64,000 bases of DNA from Ralstonia wenshanensis. Its GTDB lineage: Bacteria > Pseudomonadota > Gammaproteobacteria > Burkholderiales > Burkholderiaceae. The stretch is taken from the NCBI RefSeq assembly GCF_021173085.1, contig NZ_CP076413.1, positions 558,001-622,000 of the forward strand, written 5' to 3'. A model generated the notes under the pieces. It did no database searches. It was not told where the DNA came from and saw nothing but the letters and a program-made list of their open reading frames with translations. Shown here piece by piece: positions 1 through 8,995 of the stretch. A program made the position numbers and the translations under genes. The number at the start of each line of letters is the position of its first letter. Positions within the stretch are counted from its first letter, which is position 1.

Positions 1-251
1 AGCTGTGTGGCGTGCTGCCGACCGCCGCCATCCAGGCCTTCGCGGGCGACGTCTTCCCGGTGCGCGACAACTCGAACGACCTCCGGCCTGTGGAGCCCGG
101 TGAAAAGCCGCCTTATCAACTCCACGGCTGCCATGCCCTGCACCTTGAGGGCGAGGTGGTCCGCAAGCATTACCCGCGCTGGTTTGCATATCAGCCCGAA
201 GCCAAGATCCAACCGCCACCCACCGAACTGTCGCCTGAGCCCTCGTCCTGA
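1..251 (+). CDS. C-terminal part of a DUF2889-like protein (5' end outside window)
   Basis: The reading frame is open from the left edge (first full codon at position 3) to a TGA at 249-251, giving the last ~82 residues of a protein. It contains LCGVLPTAAIQAFAG and a later CHALHLEGEVV...HYPRW segment. I recall this pattern from DUF2889-family proteins, which often sit between recX and sucC in Burkholderiales, but the family call is from memory. Function is unknown. The gene runs in the same direction as sucC, 66 bp upstream of it. An in-frame GTG at 12 is an internal codon rather than a convincing start. Confidence 0.55.
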   Translation, partial: LCGVLPTAAIQAFAGDVFPVRDNSNDLRPVEPGEKPPYQLHGCHALHLEGEVVRKHYPRWFAYQPEAKIQPPPTELSPEPSS

Positions 252-317
252 AGGGCACCGCGCTGTTCGCGTTTTCAATACTCATCACACTCACTCTGCC
301 TAGCAAAGGAAACACGC

Positions 318-1484
318 ATGAATATCCATGAGTACCAAGGCAAGGAAATCCTGCGCAAATACAATGTGCCGGTTCCGCGCGGCATTCCGGCCTTCTCGGT
401 CGACGAGGCTATCAAGGCCGCAGAAACCCTGGGCGGCCCGGTGTGGGTCGTGAAGGCGCAGATTCATGCGGGCGGCCGTGGCAAGGGCGGCGGCGTGAAG
501 GTGGCCAAGAGCATGGAGCAGGTCAAGGAATACGCCAGCAGCATCCTGGGCATGACGCTGGTGACGCACCAGACCGGTCCGGAAGGCAAGCTGGTCAAGC
601 GTCTGCTGATCGAAGAAGGCGCGGACATCAAGAAGGAACTGTACGTGTCGCTGGTGGTGGACCGTGTGTCGCAGCAGGTCGCGCTGATGGCCTCGAGCGA
701 AGGCGGCATGGACATCGAAGAAGTCGCAGAATCGCACCCGGAAAAAATCCACACGCTTCTGATCGATCCGCAAGCCGGCCTGCAAGACGCCCAGGCTGAC
801 GACATCGCCCGCAAGATCGGCGTGCCCGACGCGAGCGTGCCGCAAGCCCGTCAAGCCCTGCAGGGCCTGTACAAGGCATTCTGGGAAACCGACGCTTCGC
901 AAGCTGAAATCAACCCGCTGATCCTGACCGGCGACGGCAAGGTCATCGCGCTGGACGCCAAGTTCAACTTCGATTCGAACGCGCTGTTCCGTCACCCGGA
1001 AATCGTTGCCTACCGCGATCTGGATGAAGAAGACCCGGCTGAAATCGAAGCCTCGAAGTTCGACCTGGCCTACATCTCGCTCGACGGCAACATCGGTTGC
1101 CTGGTGAACGGCGCCGGCCTGGCCATGGCCACGATGGACACCATCAAGCTGTTCGGTGGCGAGCCGGCCAACTTCCTCGATGTGGGCGGCGGTGCCACCA
1201 CTGAGAAGGTGACCGAAGCCTTCAAGCTGATGCTGAAGAACCCGGACGTGAAGGCCATTCTGGTCAACATTTTCGGCGGCATCATGCGTTGCGACGTGAT
1301 CGCCGAAGGCGTGATCGCGGCGGCGAAGGCTGTGTCGCTGTCGGTGCCGCTGGTCGTGCGCATGAAGGGCACCAACGAAGACCTCGGCAAGAAGATGCTG
1401 GCTGACTCGGGTCTGCCCATCATTGCCGCAGACACGATGGCAGAGGCCGCCGAGAAGGTCGTGGCCGCAGCCGCCGGCAAGTAA
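318..1484 (+). CDS. sucC: Succinate--CoA ligase, ADP-forming, beta subunit
   Basis: Beta subunit of the TCA-cycle enzyme that makes ATP (or GTP) from succinyl-CoA; it pairs with SucD in the cytoplasm. The 388-aa length is normal for the family. The N-terminal ATP-grasp domain is seen from [12 protein letters not shown], with the glycine-rich loop [10 protein letters not shown] at residues 50-59. The C-terminal CoA-ligase domain covers roughly 245-385 and contains [11 protein letters not shown]. The start is ATG 318 with an AAAGGA Shine-Dalgarno about 8 nt upstream. sucD follows 88 bp later on the same strand, so the two probably form one operon ending at the hairpin at 2481. Confidence 0.98.
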   Translation: MNIHEYQGKEILRKYNVPVPRGIPAFSVDEAIKAAETLGGPVWVVKAQIHAGGRGKGGGVKVAKSMEQVKEYASSILGMTLVTHQTGPEGKLVKRLLIEEGADIKKELYVSLVVDRVSQQVALMASSEGGMDIEEVAESHPEKIHTLLIDPQAGLQDAQADDIARKIGVPDASVPQARQALQGLYKAFWETDASQAEINPLILTGDGKVIALDAKFNFDSNALFRHPEIVAYRDLDEEDPAEIEASKFDLAYISLDGNIGCLVNGAGLAMATMDTIKLFGGEPANFLDVGGGATTEKVTEAFKLMLKNPDVKAILVNIFGGIMRCDVIAEGVIAAAKAVSLSVPLVVRMKGTNEDLGKKMLADSGLPIIAADTMAEAAEKVVAAAAGK

Positions 1485-1572
1485 GCCGCCCGCTGACCCA
1501 ACCATACGCGAACGCGAGTTGCGCCCGCTGCTGAGTACGTCGGCGCGGCTCGCTGCATAAAAGGATTACAGC

Positions 1573-2454
1573 ATGTCGATTCTGATCAACAAAGATACCA
1601 AGGTCATCACCCAGGGGATTACCGGCAAGACCGGCCAGTTCCACACCCGCGGCTGCCGCGATTACGCCAACGGCAAGAACTGCTTCGTCGCAGGCGTGAA
1701 CCCGAAGAAGGCCGGCGAAGACTTCGAAGGCATTCCCATCTACGCAACCGTCAAGGACGCCAAGGCCCAGACCGGCGCAACCGTGTCGGTGATCTACGTG
1801 CCGCCCGCTGGCGCCGCTGACGCCATCTGGGAAGCTGTCGAAGCCGAGCTGGACCTGGTGGTTTGCATCACCGAAGGCATCCCCGTGCGCGACATGATGA
1901 TGGTCAAGGACAAGATGCGTAAGGCCGGCAGCAAGACGCTGCTGCTGGGCCCGAACTGCCCGGGCCTGATCACGCCGGACGAAATCAAGATCGGCATCAT
2001 GCCGGGCCACATCCACCGCAAGGGCCGCATCGGCGTGGTGTCGCGCTCGGGCACGCTCACGTACGAAGCCGTGGGTCAGCTGACCGCGCTGGGCCTGGGC
2101 CAATCGTCGGCAGTCGGTATCGGCGGCGACCCGATCAACGGTCTGAAGCACATCGACGTGATGAAGATGTTCAACGACGATCCGGAAACGGACGCTGTGG
2201 TCATGATCGGTGAGATCGGCGGTCCGGACGAAGCCAACGCGGCTTACTGGATCAAGGACAACATGAAGAAGCCGGTGGTTGGCTTCATCGCTGGCGTGAC
2301 CGCGCCCCCGGGCAAGCGCATGGGCCACGCCGGCGCGCTGATTTCGGGCGGTGCCGACACCGCGCAAGCGAAGCTCGACATCATGGAAGCCTGCGGCATC
2401 AAGACCACCAAGAACCCGTCGGAAATGGCACGTCTGCTCAAGGCGATGCTGTAA
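1573..2454 (+). CDS. sucD: Succinate--CoA ligase, alpha subunit
   Basis: Alpha subunit of succinyl-CoA synthetase; it binds CoA and carries the phosphorylated active-site histidine. It is 293 aa, the usual length. The N-terminal CoA-binding Rossmann domain begins MSILINKDTKVITQGITG. The phosphohistidine motif GHAGALISGG lies near residue 252. AAAGGA precedes the ATG at 1573. It is the second gene of sucCD, and a strong intrinsic terminator follows about 30 bp after the stop. Confidence 0.98.
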   Translation: MSILINKDTKVITQGITGKTGQFHTRGCRDYANGKNCFVAGVNPKKAGEDFEGIPIYATVKDAKAQTGATVSVIYVPPAGAADAIWEAVEAELDLVVCITEGIPVRDMMMVKDKMRKAGSKTLLLGPNCPGLITPDEIKIGIMPGHIHRKGRIGVVSRSGTLTYEAVGQLTALGLGQSSAVGIGGDPINGLKHIDVMKMFNDDPETDAVVMIGEIGGPDEANAAYWIKDNMKKPVVGFIAGVTAPPGKRMGHAGALISGGADTAQAKLDIMEACGIKTTKNPSEMARLLKAML

Positions 2455-2480
2455 TCGGCAAGGTTTGAGGTTATGCGAGA

Positions 2481-2505
2481 ACGGGAGGCCTGGCCTCCCG
2501 TTTTT
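2481..2505 (+). terminator. Intrinsic terminator after sucCD
   Basis: ACGGGAGGCC and GGCCTCCCGT form an almost perfect stem with a very short loop, followed by TTTTTGTTT. It lies 27 bp past the sucD stop and closes the sucCD transcript. Confidence 0.9.
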
Positions 2506-2614
2506 GTTTGGTCGCGACGCAGCATGCGATCCAGGCACGACATGTGTATAAGCAAACAAGATGCTGCAAGCGGGCCCACCGCAAGCCCACCCCAAGGATA
2601 TCTACGAGAACACT

Positions 2615-3310
2615 ATGGCGCTCACCTCAAGCGCATTCTGGTTCGCACTCGGCTCCATCATCCTGACCAACATCGTGCTGTCGGGCGACAACGCGGTCGT
2701 CATCGCGCTGGCCGCGCGCAACCTGCCCAAGCGCCAGCAGAAACAGGCCATTTTCTGGGGCAGCGCCGGCGCGATTGTGCTGCGCGTGGTGTTGACCGTG
2801 CTGGCCGTCAAGCTGCTTGCACTGCCATATCTGAAAACCATCGGCGCGCTGCTGCTCGCCTACATCGGGGTGAAGCTGCTCACCGAAGCCGAAGATGAAG
2901 CCGCCGATCGCCATCAGCGTGCCGGCCTATGGCCCGCCATCCAGACCATCCTCATCGCCGACTTTGTGATGTCGCTCGATAACGTCGTCGCCGTGGCCGC
3001 TGCGGCTGAGAAGGGGCCACCGGGAACGACGTTTCTGCTGCTGGTGCTGGGGCTTGGCTTCTCGGTGCCGTTGATCGTGTTCGGCAGCACGCTGCTAGTG
3101 GGGATCATGGCGCGCTTCCCGGTCATCATCACGCTCGGGGCGGCGCTGCTTGGGTATCTTGCTGGCGACATGCTGGTCACCGATCCGATTGATGCGGCGT
3201 GGTTTGAGCGCGCGGTGCCACATCCGGATCTGGTGGTGGGGCTGCTTGGCGCGCTCTTTGTAGTGGCGCTAGGCCGATGGCTGAGCCAGCGAACGTTGCG
3301 TCGTGCGTAA
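2615..3310 (+). CDS. TerC-family integral membrane protein (YjbE-like)
   Basis: A 231-aa polytopic membrane protein of the TerC family, linked to metal-ion (possibly manganese) export or tellurite resistance. The two family acidic motifs are present: LSGDNAVVIAL near the N-terminus (about residue 24) and MSLDNVVAVAAAAE near residue 120. About seven hydrophobic segments can be counted. I place the start at ATG 2615; an in-frame ATG at 2561 would add 18 hydrophilic residues with no better ribosome site. It stands alone between the sucD terminator and the pilA promoter. The substrate cannot be told from sequence. Some members are controlled by a manganese riboswitch, but I saw none here. Confidence 0.9.
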   Translation: MALTSSAFWFALGSIILTNIVLSGDNAVVIALAARNLPKRQQKQAIFWGSAGAIVLRVVLTVLAVKLLALPYLKTIGALLLAYIGVKLLTEAEDEAADRHQRAGLWPAIQTILIADFVMSLDNVVAVAAAAEKGPPGTTFLLLVLGLGFSVPLIVFGSTLLVGIMARFPVIITLGAALLGYLAGDMLVTDPIDAAWFERAVPHPDLVVGLLGALFVVALGRWLSQRTLRRA

Positions 3311-3427
3311 GTGATCTATAGTTCTCAAATTGACGAACTTCGTCAACTAGTGTCAAAAGATGTCACACTCTGTCACGTCGCTCATACGAACCGCGTCAGC
3401 TTTTCGCTGACAGGCACAGCTTTTCGG

Positions 3428-3444
3428 CTGGCACGGTCCATGCT
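3428..3444 (+). promoter_or_regulatory. Sigma-54 (RpoN) promoter of pilA
   Basis: CTGGCACGGTCCATGCT matches the -24/-12 consensus YTGGCACGRNNNTTGCW at all but one defined base. The invariant GG (3430-3431) and GC (3442-3443) are 12 bp apart, as required. Transcription would begin near 3455, giving a ~35-nt leader before pilA. Sigma-54 control by PilSR is known for pilA in Pseudomonas. Here the promoter is read from sequence and the regulator is inferred. Confidence 0.85.
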
Positions 3445-3489
3445 CTATTTCCCCCGCATCATCTTTAACCAAACAATCCGGGGGATTTC

Positions 3490-3984
3490 ATGAAGTCGAT
3501 GCGACTCAACAAGCGTGTCCAGAAAGGTTTCACGCTGATCGAACTGATGATCGTGGTGGCGATTGTCGGTATTCTGGCTGCCATCGCGCTGCCGGCTTAC
3601 AACAACTACATGATCAAGTCGAAGCTGACCGAAGCGACGACGCTGCTGGATTCGACGCGTTCAGCAATTTCGGAGGCTTATGCAAATGGGCAAAATGCAT
3701 TTCCCGCCGATGCACCATTCTCCACTTCGACGCCGCAGAATACCAAGTACATCGATGCAGCTGGTATCGCGTACAACCAGTCGGGCTCTACGGTAAGTGT
3801 TATTTTGACGTTGGCGAGCACGGGCAATACGACCGTTGATAAGCAGCATATCGGTCTGTTCGGTACCGGCGGCGCCGATGGTACCGTTGCTTGGGTTTGC
3901 GGGACCGCGAAAGGCACGACCGATGCGAGCGCAGCAAAGGTCACCACGCTCTACCCGTACCTGCCGGCAGCTTGCCAGAACTAA
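3490..3984 (+). CDS. pilA: Type IV major pilin
   Basis: A 164-aa prepilin for type IV pili (twitching, adhesion, DNA uptake). The short positively charged leader ends in Gly13 and is cut by PilD at G|FTLIELM. Mature Glu5 is present, followed by the hydrophobic spine [17 protein letters not shown]. Two cysteines near the C-terminus (WVCGT and AACQN) would make the D-region disulfide loop. GGGGGA lies 5-10 nt upstream of ATG 3490; an in-frame ATG at 3499 would give a 10-residue leader. It has its own sigma-54 promoter and its own terminator. The glycosyltransferase gene downstream suggests the pilin is modified. It lacks the C-terminal serine used by TfpO-type enzymes. Confidence 0.95.
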   Translation: MKSMRLNKRVQKGFTLIELMIVVAIVGILAAIALPAYNNYMIKSKLTEATTLLDSTRSAISEAYANGQNAFPADAPFSTSTPQNTKYIDAAGIAYNQSGSTVSVILTLASTGNTTVDKQHIGLFGTGGADGTVAWVCGTAKGTTDASAAKVTTLYPYLPAACQN

Positions 3985-4045
3985 TCGCATGGTCTTTGCC
4001 TCTAGCCATGGCCGGTCAAGGCTGATGTGTTGAGGGCAAATAAGC

Positions 4046-4073
4046 AAGGGCGCCTTTGGGCGCCCTTTGTTTT
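4046..4073 (+). terminator. Intrinsic terminator after pilA
   Basis: AAGGGCGCC-TTTG-GGCGCCCTT is a perfect stem followed by TGTTTT. It lies about 60 bp after the pilA stop and separates pilA from the glycosyltransferase gene. Confidence 0.9.
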
Positions 4074-4191
4074 ACATGCCGAGCGCAGAAAGGGCATGCC
4101 CCTGCGCCGTGTGCTCGGCTAAACTCGCTCGCGTCTTGAGTGTTGCCATAGAGCGATTGCTTTCCTCCCTCCCGTCTCGCCACTTCTGAGA

Positions 4192-5961
4192 ATGTTGCGC
4201 TCCCGTCTTCTGCTTCTCCCGCTCTGGTTTGTCGTCGCTACGTGTGGATCGCTTCCATATCTGGTGGCGTTGCACACGTTTCCGATGCCCACTTTCTATT
4301 CCGAGTTCGTGACGGGCATCTGCTGGGTGGCGGTGGCGGGCGGCGTCCTGGCCTTGACCTGGAGCAGCAAGGCGGGGCTTCCGAAGATCGCGCTTGCACC
4401 GCTGGCTTTGATTCTGGTCTTGTTTGTGCAGCTGCAAGTCGCCCCGCCGCTAAATCCGTTCATGTCGCTTGCGGCGACGGTTTTCCTGTTGGCGGCAACC
4501 GCGGCTTGCGTGCTCGGGGCACGTAGCCGCGATCTGTCGGGCGTACTGGATGCATTGGCATTTGGCTTGATACTTGGTGCCTTGATCACTGTGGGAATTG
4601 AATTGGCGCAGTTATTTCGTCTGCCAAGTCCATGGCCGGCCTGGGTTGCCGCTGAGCCTGGGGGCACCGATAGGCGCCTGTGGGGCAACTTGAATCAACC
4701 CAACCATGCTGCGTCATATCTTGCCTTTGGTCTGGCGGCTTGCGCATTCTTTGCATCCAAGTTCCGACGCGCTTGGGTTTGGTTTGCCGCCATCGCACTT
4801 GCTCTGATGCTGGGGATGTCTCTGACGGCTTCGCGAGTCACGTGGCTCTACATCTCCGTAATTGGTGGTCTTGGCGGGATGCTGGTGACGACGGGTGAGC
4901 GTGGCCCGCACCGATGGATGAAGGCGTGCGTGCCGCTGGTGCTGCTTGCGCTGACTTACCAGTGCTGCAATTGGCTTGTCTCCTATGCAAACATCCTCTG
5001 GCACCTGGACTTGCCGATCTCACTCGGTGAACGCATGCAACAAGGGGCAGGGCTGCGTCCATTGCTGTGGAGGCATGCATGGCACATGTTCCTGGCGCAT
5101 CCTTGGCTCGGCGGCGGCTGGGGTGACTACGCTTGGAATCAGTACGTGCAAACCGATGTTCTCGGCGATGTCGAGATGTCTTTGAATGCGCACAATATCG
5201 TGCTGGATCAACTGGCCAAAGTTGGCTTGCTCGGTTTGCTTGCTGTGGCCTTACCTTTCCTGGGCTTTGCCTGGAGCCTTCGAAGGCGCCCTTTGACGCC
5301 GGCATTGGCGTTTCTGCTCACCATCATCCTCGTAATGGGGGCGCATTCGATGGTCGAGTATCCCCTGCACTACGCGTTTTTCCTGTTGCCGTTTGCCTTT
5401 GCGCTGGGTTACGTGGACGAGCGAACTTTGCGTTTGCCTTCTGCCAGCATGACTTGGACAGCCACTGCCGCTGTCACTGTGGCGAGCGGGGCGCTCATGT
5501 CACATCTTTGGGGTGACTATAAGGCGGTGGAGCGCCTTCACTACGCCCCTGATGGCCTGCAAAAGGAACTGGCACTTTACAGTCAGCACGGGCCGACCCT
5601 ATTGCTGCCCTATGAGCATCTAGCAATGGCGATTCACTTTAACGTCGTGCCGGACATGGCATCGTCGCTTGCGAAGCTGGAACTCCAAGCCATGCAGTTT
5701 TACCCGGGCTCGGCGACCGTCCAGCGCTACGCGCTCGCGTTGGCGTATCTTGGCAAAACAGACGAGGCTATGGTGCAGGTCCGCCGTATGCACCATCACT
5801 ATTGGATAAACTATGCGGAGCAGTCCTGGCTCTTCACGCAAGCTTGTGATAAGCATGGAGAGGACAAGCTCAAGACATTCTGCACCCGTCTGAAATCAGA
5901 GAATCTGCTCGTATCGGCTGTAAAACCGCCGGACGACAGATTGCCCCGTGCATCGCGATAG
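4192..5961 (+). CDS. pglL: PglL-type protein O-oligosaccharyltransferase / O-antigen ligase family
   Basis: A 589-aa inner-membrane protein with about a dozen hydrophobic segments in the first ~430 residues and a soluble periplasmic C-terminus. Such enzymes move a lipid-linked oligosaccharide onto pilins and other periplasmic proteins. The Wzy_C region is visible: NLNQPNHAASYLAF near residue 165, with the histidine typical of PglL, and HSMVEYPLHYAFFLLPF near 385. A Wzy_C_2-like tail follows. The position directly behind pilA matches my memory of R. solanacearum, where this locus is linked to O-glycosylation. A WaaL-type O-antigen ligase is the alternative, but the pilin context and PglL-like N-terminus favour protein glycosylation. 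Confidence 0.8.
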   Translation: MLRSRLLLLPLWFVVATCGSLPYLVALHTFPMPTFYSEFVTGICWVAVAGGVLALTWSSKAGLPKIALAPLALILVLFVQLQVAPPLNPFMSLAATVFLLAATAACVLGARSRDLSGVLDALAFGLILGALITVGIELAQLFRLPSPWPAWVAAEPGGTDRRLWGNLNQPNHAASYLAFGLAACAFFASKFRRAWVWFAAIALALMLGMSLTASRVTWLYISVIGGLGGMLVTTGERGPHRWMKACVPLVLLALTYQCCNWLVSYANILWHLDLPISLGERMQQGAGLRPLLWRHAWHMFLAHPWLGGGWGDYAWNQYVQTDVLGDVEMSLNAHNIVLDQLAKVGLLGLLAVALPFLGFAWSLRRRPLTPALAFLLTIILVMGAHSMVEYPLHYAFFLLPFAFALGYVDERTLRLPSASMTWTATAAVTVASGALMSHLWGDYKAVERLHYAPDGLQKELALYSQHGPTLLLPYEHLAMAIHFNVVPDMASSLAKLELQAMQFYPGSATVQRYALALAYLGKTDEAMVQVRRMHHHYWINYAEQSWLFTQACDKHGEDKLKTFCTRLKSENLLVSAVKPPDDRLPRASR

Positions 5962-5965
5962 TCGA

Positions 5966-5990
5966 AGCGCCCTGCGGGGCGCTTTTTTTA
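5966..5990 (+). terminator. Intrinsic terminator after pglL
   Basis: AGCGCCC-TGC-GGGGCGCT followed by seven T residues, a few bases after the stop codon. Confidence 0.9.
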
Positions 5991-6072
5991 TGCTGATTAT
6001 TATGGCGAACAATAATAATCGTTACATATATTCTTTGAATTGATGGGCTGGCTTAATCTTCTCCGTGTCAGG

Positions 6073-6090
6073 TATCGAATCCCCTCGATA
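6073..6090. promoter_or_regulatory. Inverted repeat upstream of the second pilin
   Basis: TATCGA-N6-TCGATA forms a perfect 6-bp inverted repeat 34 bp before the pilin start, in an unusually AT-rich leader (about 5990-6130). It could be an operator or a leader hairpin. No cognate regulator is recognisable. Confidence 0.35.
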
Positions 6091-6123
6091 ATTTGGCAAT
6101 CAAAAATTAAATTGGAGAATTTT

Positions 6124-6639
6124 ATGCACATTAAATGCAACGAAATTAGGCGGGCGCAGACAGGCTTCACCTTGATCGAATTAATGATTGTCGTCGCCAT
6201 CGTCGGTATCCTGGCGGCGTTCGCTGTCCCTGCCTACCAAGACTATATGGGGCGCTCGCGTGTCGCAGAAGGTTTAGCCTTAGCCGCAGGTGCCAAAACG
6301 CTTGTGGCGGAAAATGCCATGGCCGGCAATACAGAACTGGGGCATGGTTACATACCTAGTTCAGTAGCTACGCACAACGTAGCCGCCAAGGGTATTACCA
6401 TCAATGATGATAATGGCGAAATCAGAGTCAAGTATGAGGCAAAGGTTGCGAAGAGCGACGCCAATATTTTGGTGCTGAAGCCCACATCAAACGGCGCTGA
6501 GTTGAAAGGCGGTGACCGGCAGGTTGGACCAATTCGTTGGGATTGTTATGTGAGGGATACCCCTAAGCGGGACAATATCGCCGAACCGAAAGAGGCGGGA
6601 ACGCTTCCCGCCAATATCGCTCCTGCCGATTGCACCTAA
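6124..6639 (+). CDS. Type IV pilin-like protein (second, divergent pilin)
   Basis: A 171-aa type IV prepilin. The leader [14 protein letters not shown] ends in the PilD site G|FTLIELM with mature Glu5 conserved, and the spine is [17 protein letters not shown]. Two cysteines (RWDCYV and PADCT) bracket a ~26-residue D-loop. The start is ATG 6124 behind TTGGAGAA; the frame is open further upstream but that region is AT-rich leader. Beyond the N-terminal helix it has little obvious similarity to the pilA above. The gene is visibly lower in GC than its neighbours, with codons such as TTA, ATA and AAT. It may be an alternative or accessory pilin, or an acquired allele. Confidence 0.85.
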   Translation: MHIKCNEIRRAQTGFTLIELMIVVAIVGILAAFAVPAYQDYMGRSRVAEGLALAAGAKTLVAENAMAGNTELGHGYIPSSVATHNVAAKGITINDDNGEIRVKYEAKVAKSDANILVLKPTSNGAELKGGDRQVGPIRWDCYVRDTPKRDNIAEPKEAGTLPANIAPADCT

Positions 6640-6650
6640 CGCTGGAACAA

Positions 6651-6675
6651 AAAGAGCGTCTCTGCGACGCTCTTT
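6651..6675. terminator. Bidirectional terminator between the second pilin and moaC
   Basis: AAAGAGCGTC-TCTGC-GACGCTCTTT is a perfect stem with A-rich and T-rich flanks. It can stop both the pilin (+) and moaC (-) transcripts, which converge here. Confidence 0.85.
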
Positions 6676-6694
6676 CATGTTTGGAGCCAACGTA

Positions 6695-7171
6695 CTATGC
6701 GGCCACCCAATCCCCCGACTTTCCCCCATGCTTTTCCAATAGCCGCACATCCCCAATCACCATCCCCCGATCCACAGCCTTGCACATGTCGTAGATGGTG
6801 AGCAGCCCCACCTGCACCGCAGTCAACGCTTCCATTTCCACGCCGGTCTGCCCTCGCGTCTCGGCACGAACCGTGCAGCGGACGCTGTGTTCGGTCTCGT
6901 CCAGTTCAAACTCCACCCCCACCTTCGTTAACGCCAACGGATGGCACAACGGAATCAAATCCGACGTCCGCTTGGAGCCTTGAATTGCCGCAACGCGCGC
7001 AATCCCCAGCACATCGCCTTTCTTGGCGTTGCCATCGCGCACCAGCGCAAACGTCTCGGGCAGCATGCGGATCGTGCCGGTGGCGACGGCCACGCGGTGC
7101 GTGACGGCCTTGTCGCCGACGTCGACCATATGGGCTTGTCCGGCGGAATCGAAGTGGGTGAGTTGCGACAT
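6695..7171 (-). CDS. moaC: Cyclic pyranopterin monophosphate synthase
   Basis: MoaC converts the MoaA product to cyclic pyranopterin monophosphate, the first precursor of molybdenum cofactor. It is 158 aa, the normal size. Family motifs seen are [15 protein letters not shown] near the start, [11 protein letters not shown] near residue 78 and the conserved KAVDRGM towards the C-terminus. It starts at ATG 7171 and diverges from the protease gene, with ~105 bp between the starts. Another Mo-cofactor gene, mobB, lies ~18 kb away in this window. Confidence 0.97.
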   Translation of the reverse strand: MSQLTHFDSAGQAHMVDVGDKAVTHRVAVATGTIRMLPETFALVRDGNAKKGDVLGIARVAAIQGSKRTSDLIPLCHPLALTKVGVEFELDETEHSVRCTVRAETRGQTGVEMEALTAVQVGLLTIYDMCKAVDRGMVIGDVRLLEKHGGKSGDWVAA

Positions 7172-7276
7172 GAGTGACAGCGCGTTTTGCGGGGCAGGGT
7201 GCGAAGCGTTTTATGATAGCAAGCACCCGGCTTGCGGCGATGTGGCCGCGCTGATTCCGCTCTCCGTGCTTTCCGT

Positions 7277-8980
7277 ATGACGCTTTCACTTTTTCGGCCG
7301 CGCGTCCGCAAGCTGACGGCTGCTGTGTTGTTGTCGACGTGGCTGGCGCCCCTGCCATTGCCCGTGCTGGCGCAGGCGGTGGCGTCCACGCCGGCGGCCT
7401 CGGTCAACCCGGGGTTGGGCTCTGCTGCGGCGGCGGATCAGGTGCAGAGCAACCTGAATCGCAGCGTGCAGATCGGCCGGCAGTCGCCGTATTTGCCGAA
7501 GGAGCCGACCGTTATTGACGCGCCGACGTACGAGTTGCCCGATATGGGCGATCCGTCGACGGCGTCGTTGTCGCCCGAGATGGAGCGCCGTCTGGGCGAC
7601 CGTGTGATGCGCCAGATACGCCGCGATCCGGACTTCGTGCCCGATCCGCTGATCACCGACTACCTCAACGGCATCGGCTACAAGCTGATCGAAGCGGCGC
7701 GCCGTCAGCACGTGGCGGGCAGCACGTCGGCGTCGAGCTTTGAGCTGTTCGCCGTGCGGGATCCGGGCATCAACGCGTTTGCGCTGCCGGGCGGCTACAT
7801 CGGCGTGAACACGGGGACGTTGGTCGCGACCGAGAGTGAATCGGAGCTGGCCTCGGTGCTCGGCCACGAAATCGGCCACGTGCTACAGCGGCACATTGCA
7901 CGCGGCATCGATAAATCCGGTGAGTCAATGTGGATTGCGCTGGCGTCGATCCTGCTGGCGGGTCTTGCGGCCACCAAGAGCGGTGACGCCGCACAGGCGC
8001 TGGCGATGGGTGGGCAGGCGGCGGCAGTGTCGAACCAGCTCGCCTTCTCGCGCGGCGCGGAGCGCGAGGCGGACCGCGTCGGTTTCACGCTGCTCACGGG
8101 CGCAGGCTACAACCCTGACGGCATGCCGGACTTCTTCCGACGCCTGCAGCGCGTGACGAACATTGCGGATACCGGCGTGATTCCCGGTTATGCGCGCACT
8201 CACCCGCTGACCGGCGAGCGCATCGCCGACATGGAAGACCGCGCGCGTGGCTTGCCGCATCCGCGCCAACCGCGCCGGCCGGAATTTGGCTTCGCGAAAG
8301 CGCGTGCGCGCGTGCTGCAGGAAACGTCGACGAGCGCCTATATCGACGTGCGAAATGCGATGCGCTCGCAGTTGTCGTCGGCACCGGATGCGCCGGTCGA
8401 GAAGCGCGCGGCGCTCTGGTACGGCGCGGCCGTCGCCAACCAGATGGCCGGCCGGCTGGATGACGCTGAGCAGGCGCTGCAGGAGGCGCGACGCCTGTAC
8501 GGCAACATTCCCGGCATCACATCCGGCAGCGTCGAGCTGGACGTAACGGCCATCGAACTGGCACGCGCTCGTAACCGCGCATCGGAGGCGTTGACGTTGG
8601 CGCGCGCAGCGCTCACTGCGTATCCGCTGTCCCGCGCGGTCGGCATTACCTATGCGCAAACGCTGCTGGCGGCCGGCCGGGCCGATGACGCAATTCCGTA
8701 TCTGAAAGACAAGACCCGCGAAGACACCGCCCAGCCAATCTGGTGGGACATGCTCGCTCGTGCCTATGCCGACAAGGGCAAGCGCGTTGAGCAGCATCGC
8801 GCGCTGGCGGAGAAATACGCACGGGATGGGGCGTGGGGCTCGGCGGTGGAGCAACTGAAGCTCGCCCGCGATGCGGGGGATGCGGACTTCTACACGCTAT
8901 CCGAAGTCGACGCGCGCTTGCACCAGATGGAGCGGCAATACCGTGAAGAGAAGGCCGAAGACAAGGCGTTGCCCAAATAG
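7277..8980 (+). CDS. BepA-like periplasmic M48 metalloprotease with TPR domain
   Basis: A 567-aa periplasmic zinc protease of the BepA (YfgC) type. BepA chaperones or degrades misfolded outer-membrane proteins such as LptD. A signal peptide occupies the first ~34 residues, ending VLAQA. The catalytic HEIGH lies near residues 197-201, and the third zinc ligand is in EREADRVGF near 264. The C-terminal third (from about 370) is helical and repeat-like, as expected for TPRs. I prefer ATG 7277; an in-frame GTG at 7232 would add a poorly suited N-terminus. Divergent from moaC. Confidence 0.9.
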   Translation: MTLSLFRPRVRKLTAAVLLSTWLAPLPLPVLAQAVASTPAASVNPGLGSAAAADQVQSNLNRSVQIGRQSPYLPKEPTVIDAPTYELPDMGDPSTASLSPEMERRLGDRVMRQIRRDPDFVPDPLITDYLNGIGYKLIEAARRQHVAGSTSASSFELFAVRDPGINAFALPGGYIGVNTGTLVATESESELASVLGHEIGHVLQRHIARGIDKSGESMWIALASILLAGLAATKSGDAAQALAMGGQAAAVSNQLAFSRGAEREADRVGFTLLTGAGYNPDGMPDFFRRLQRVTNIADTGVIPGYARTHPLTGERIADMEDRARGLPHPRQPRRPEFGFAKARARVLQETSTSAYIDVRNAMRSQLSSAPDAPVEKRAALWYGAAVANQMAGRLDDAEQALQEARRLYGNIPGITSGSVELDVTAIELARARNRASEALTLARAALTAYPLSRAVGITYAQTLLAAGRADDAIPYLKDKTREDTAQPIWWDMLARAYADKGKRVEQHRALAEKYARDGAWGSAVEQLKLARDAGDADFYTLSEVDARLHQMERQYREEKAEDKALPK

Positions 8981-8995
8981 GGCGCGCAGTTGAGC

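Noticed and set aside
300-1505. 401-codon minus-strand frame opposite sucC
   Set aside because: It mirrors the sucC codons and has the composition of a chance frame; sucC is certain.
3311-3493. 60-codon frame between terC and pilA
   Set aside because: It covers the sigma-54 promoter and pilA leader and starts directly at the terC stop with no ribosome site.
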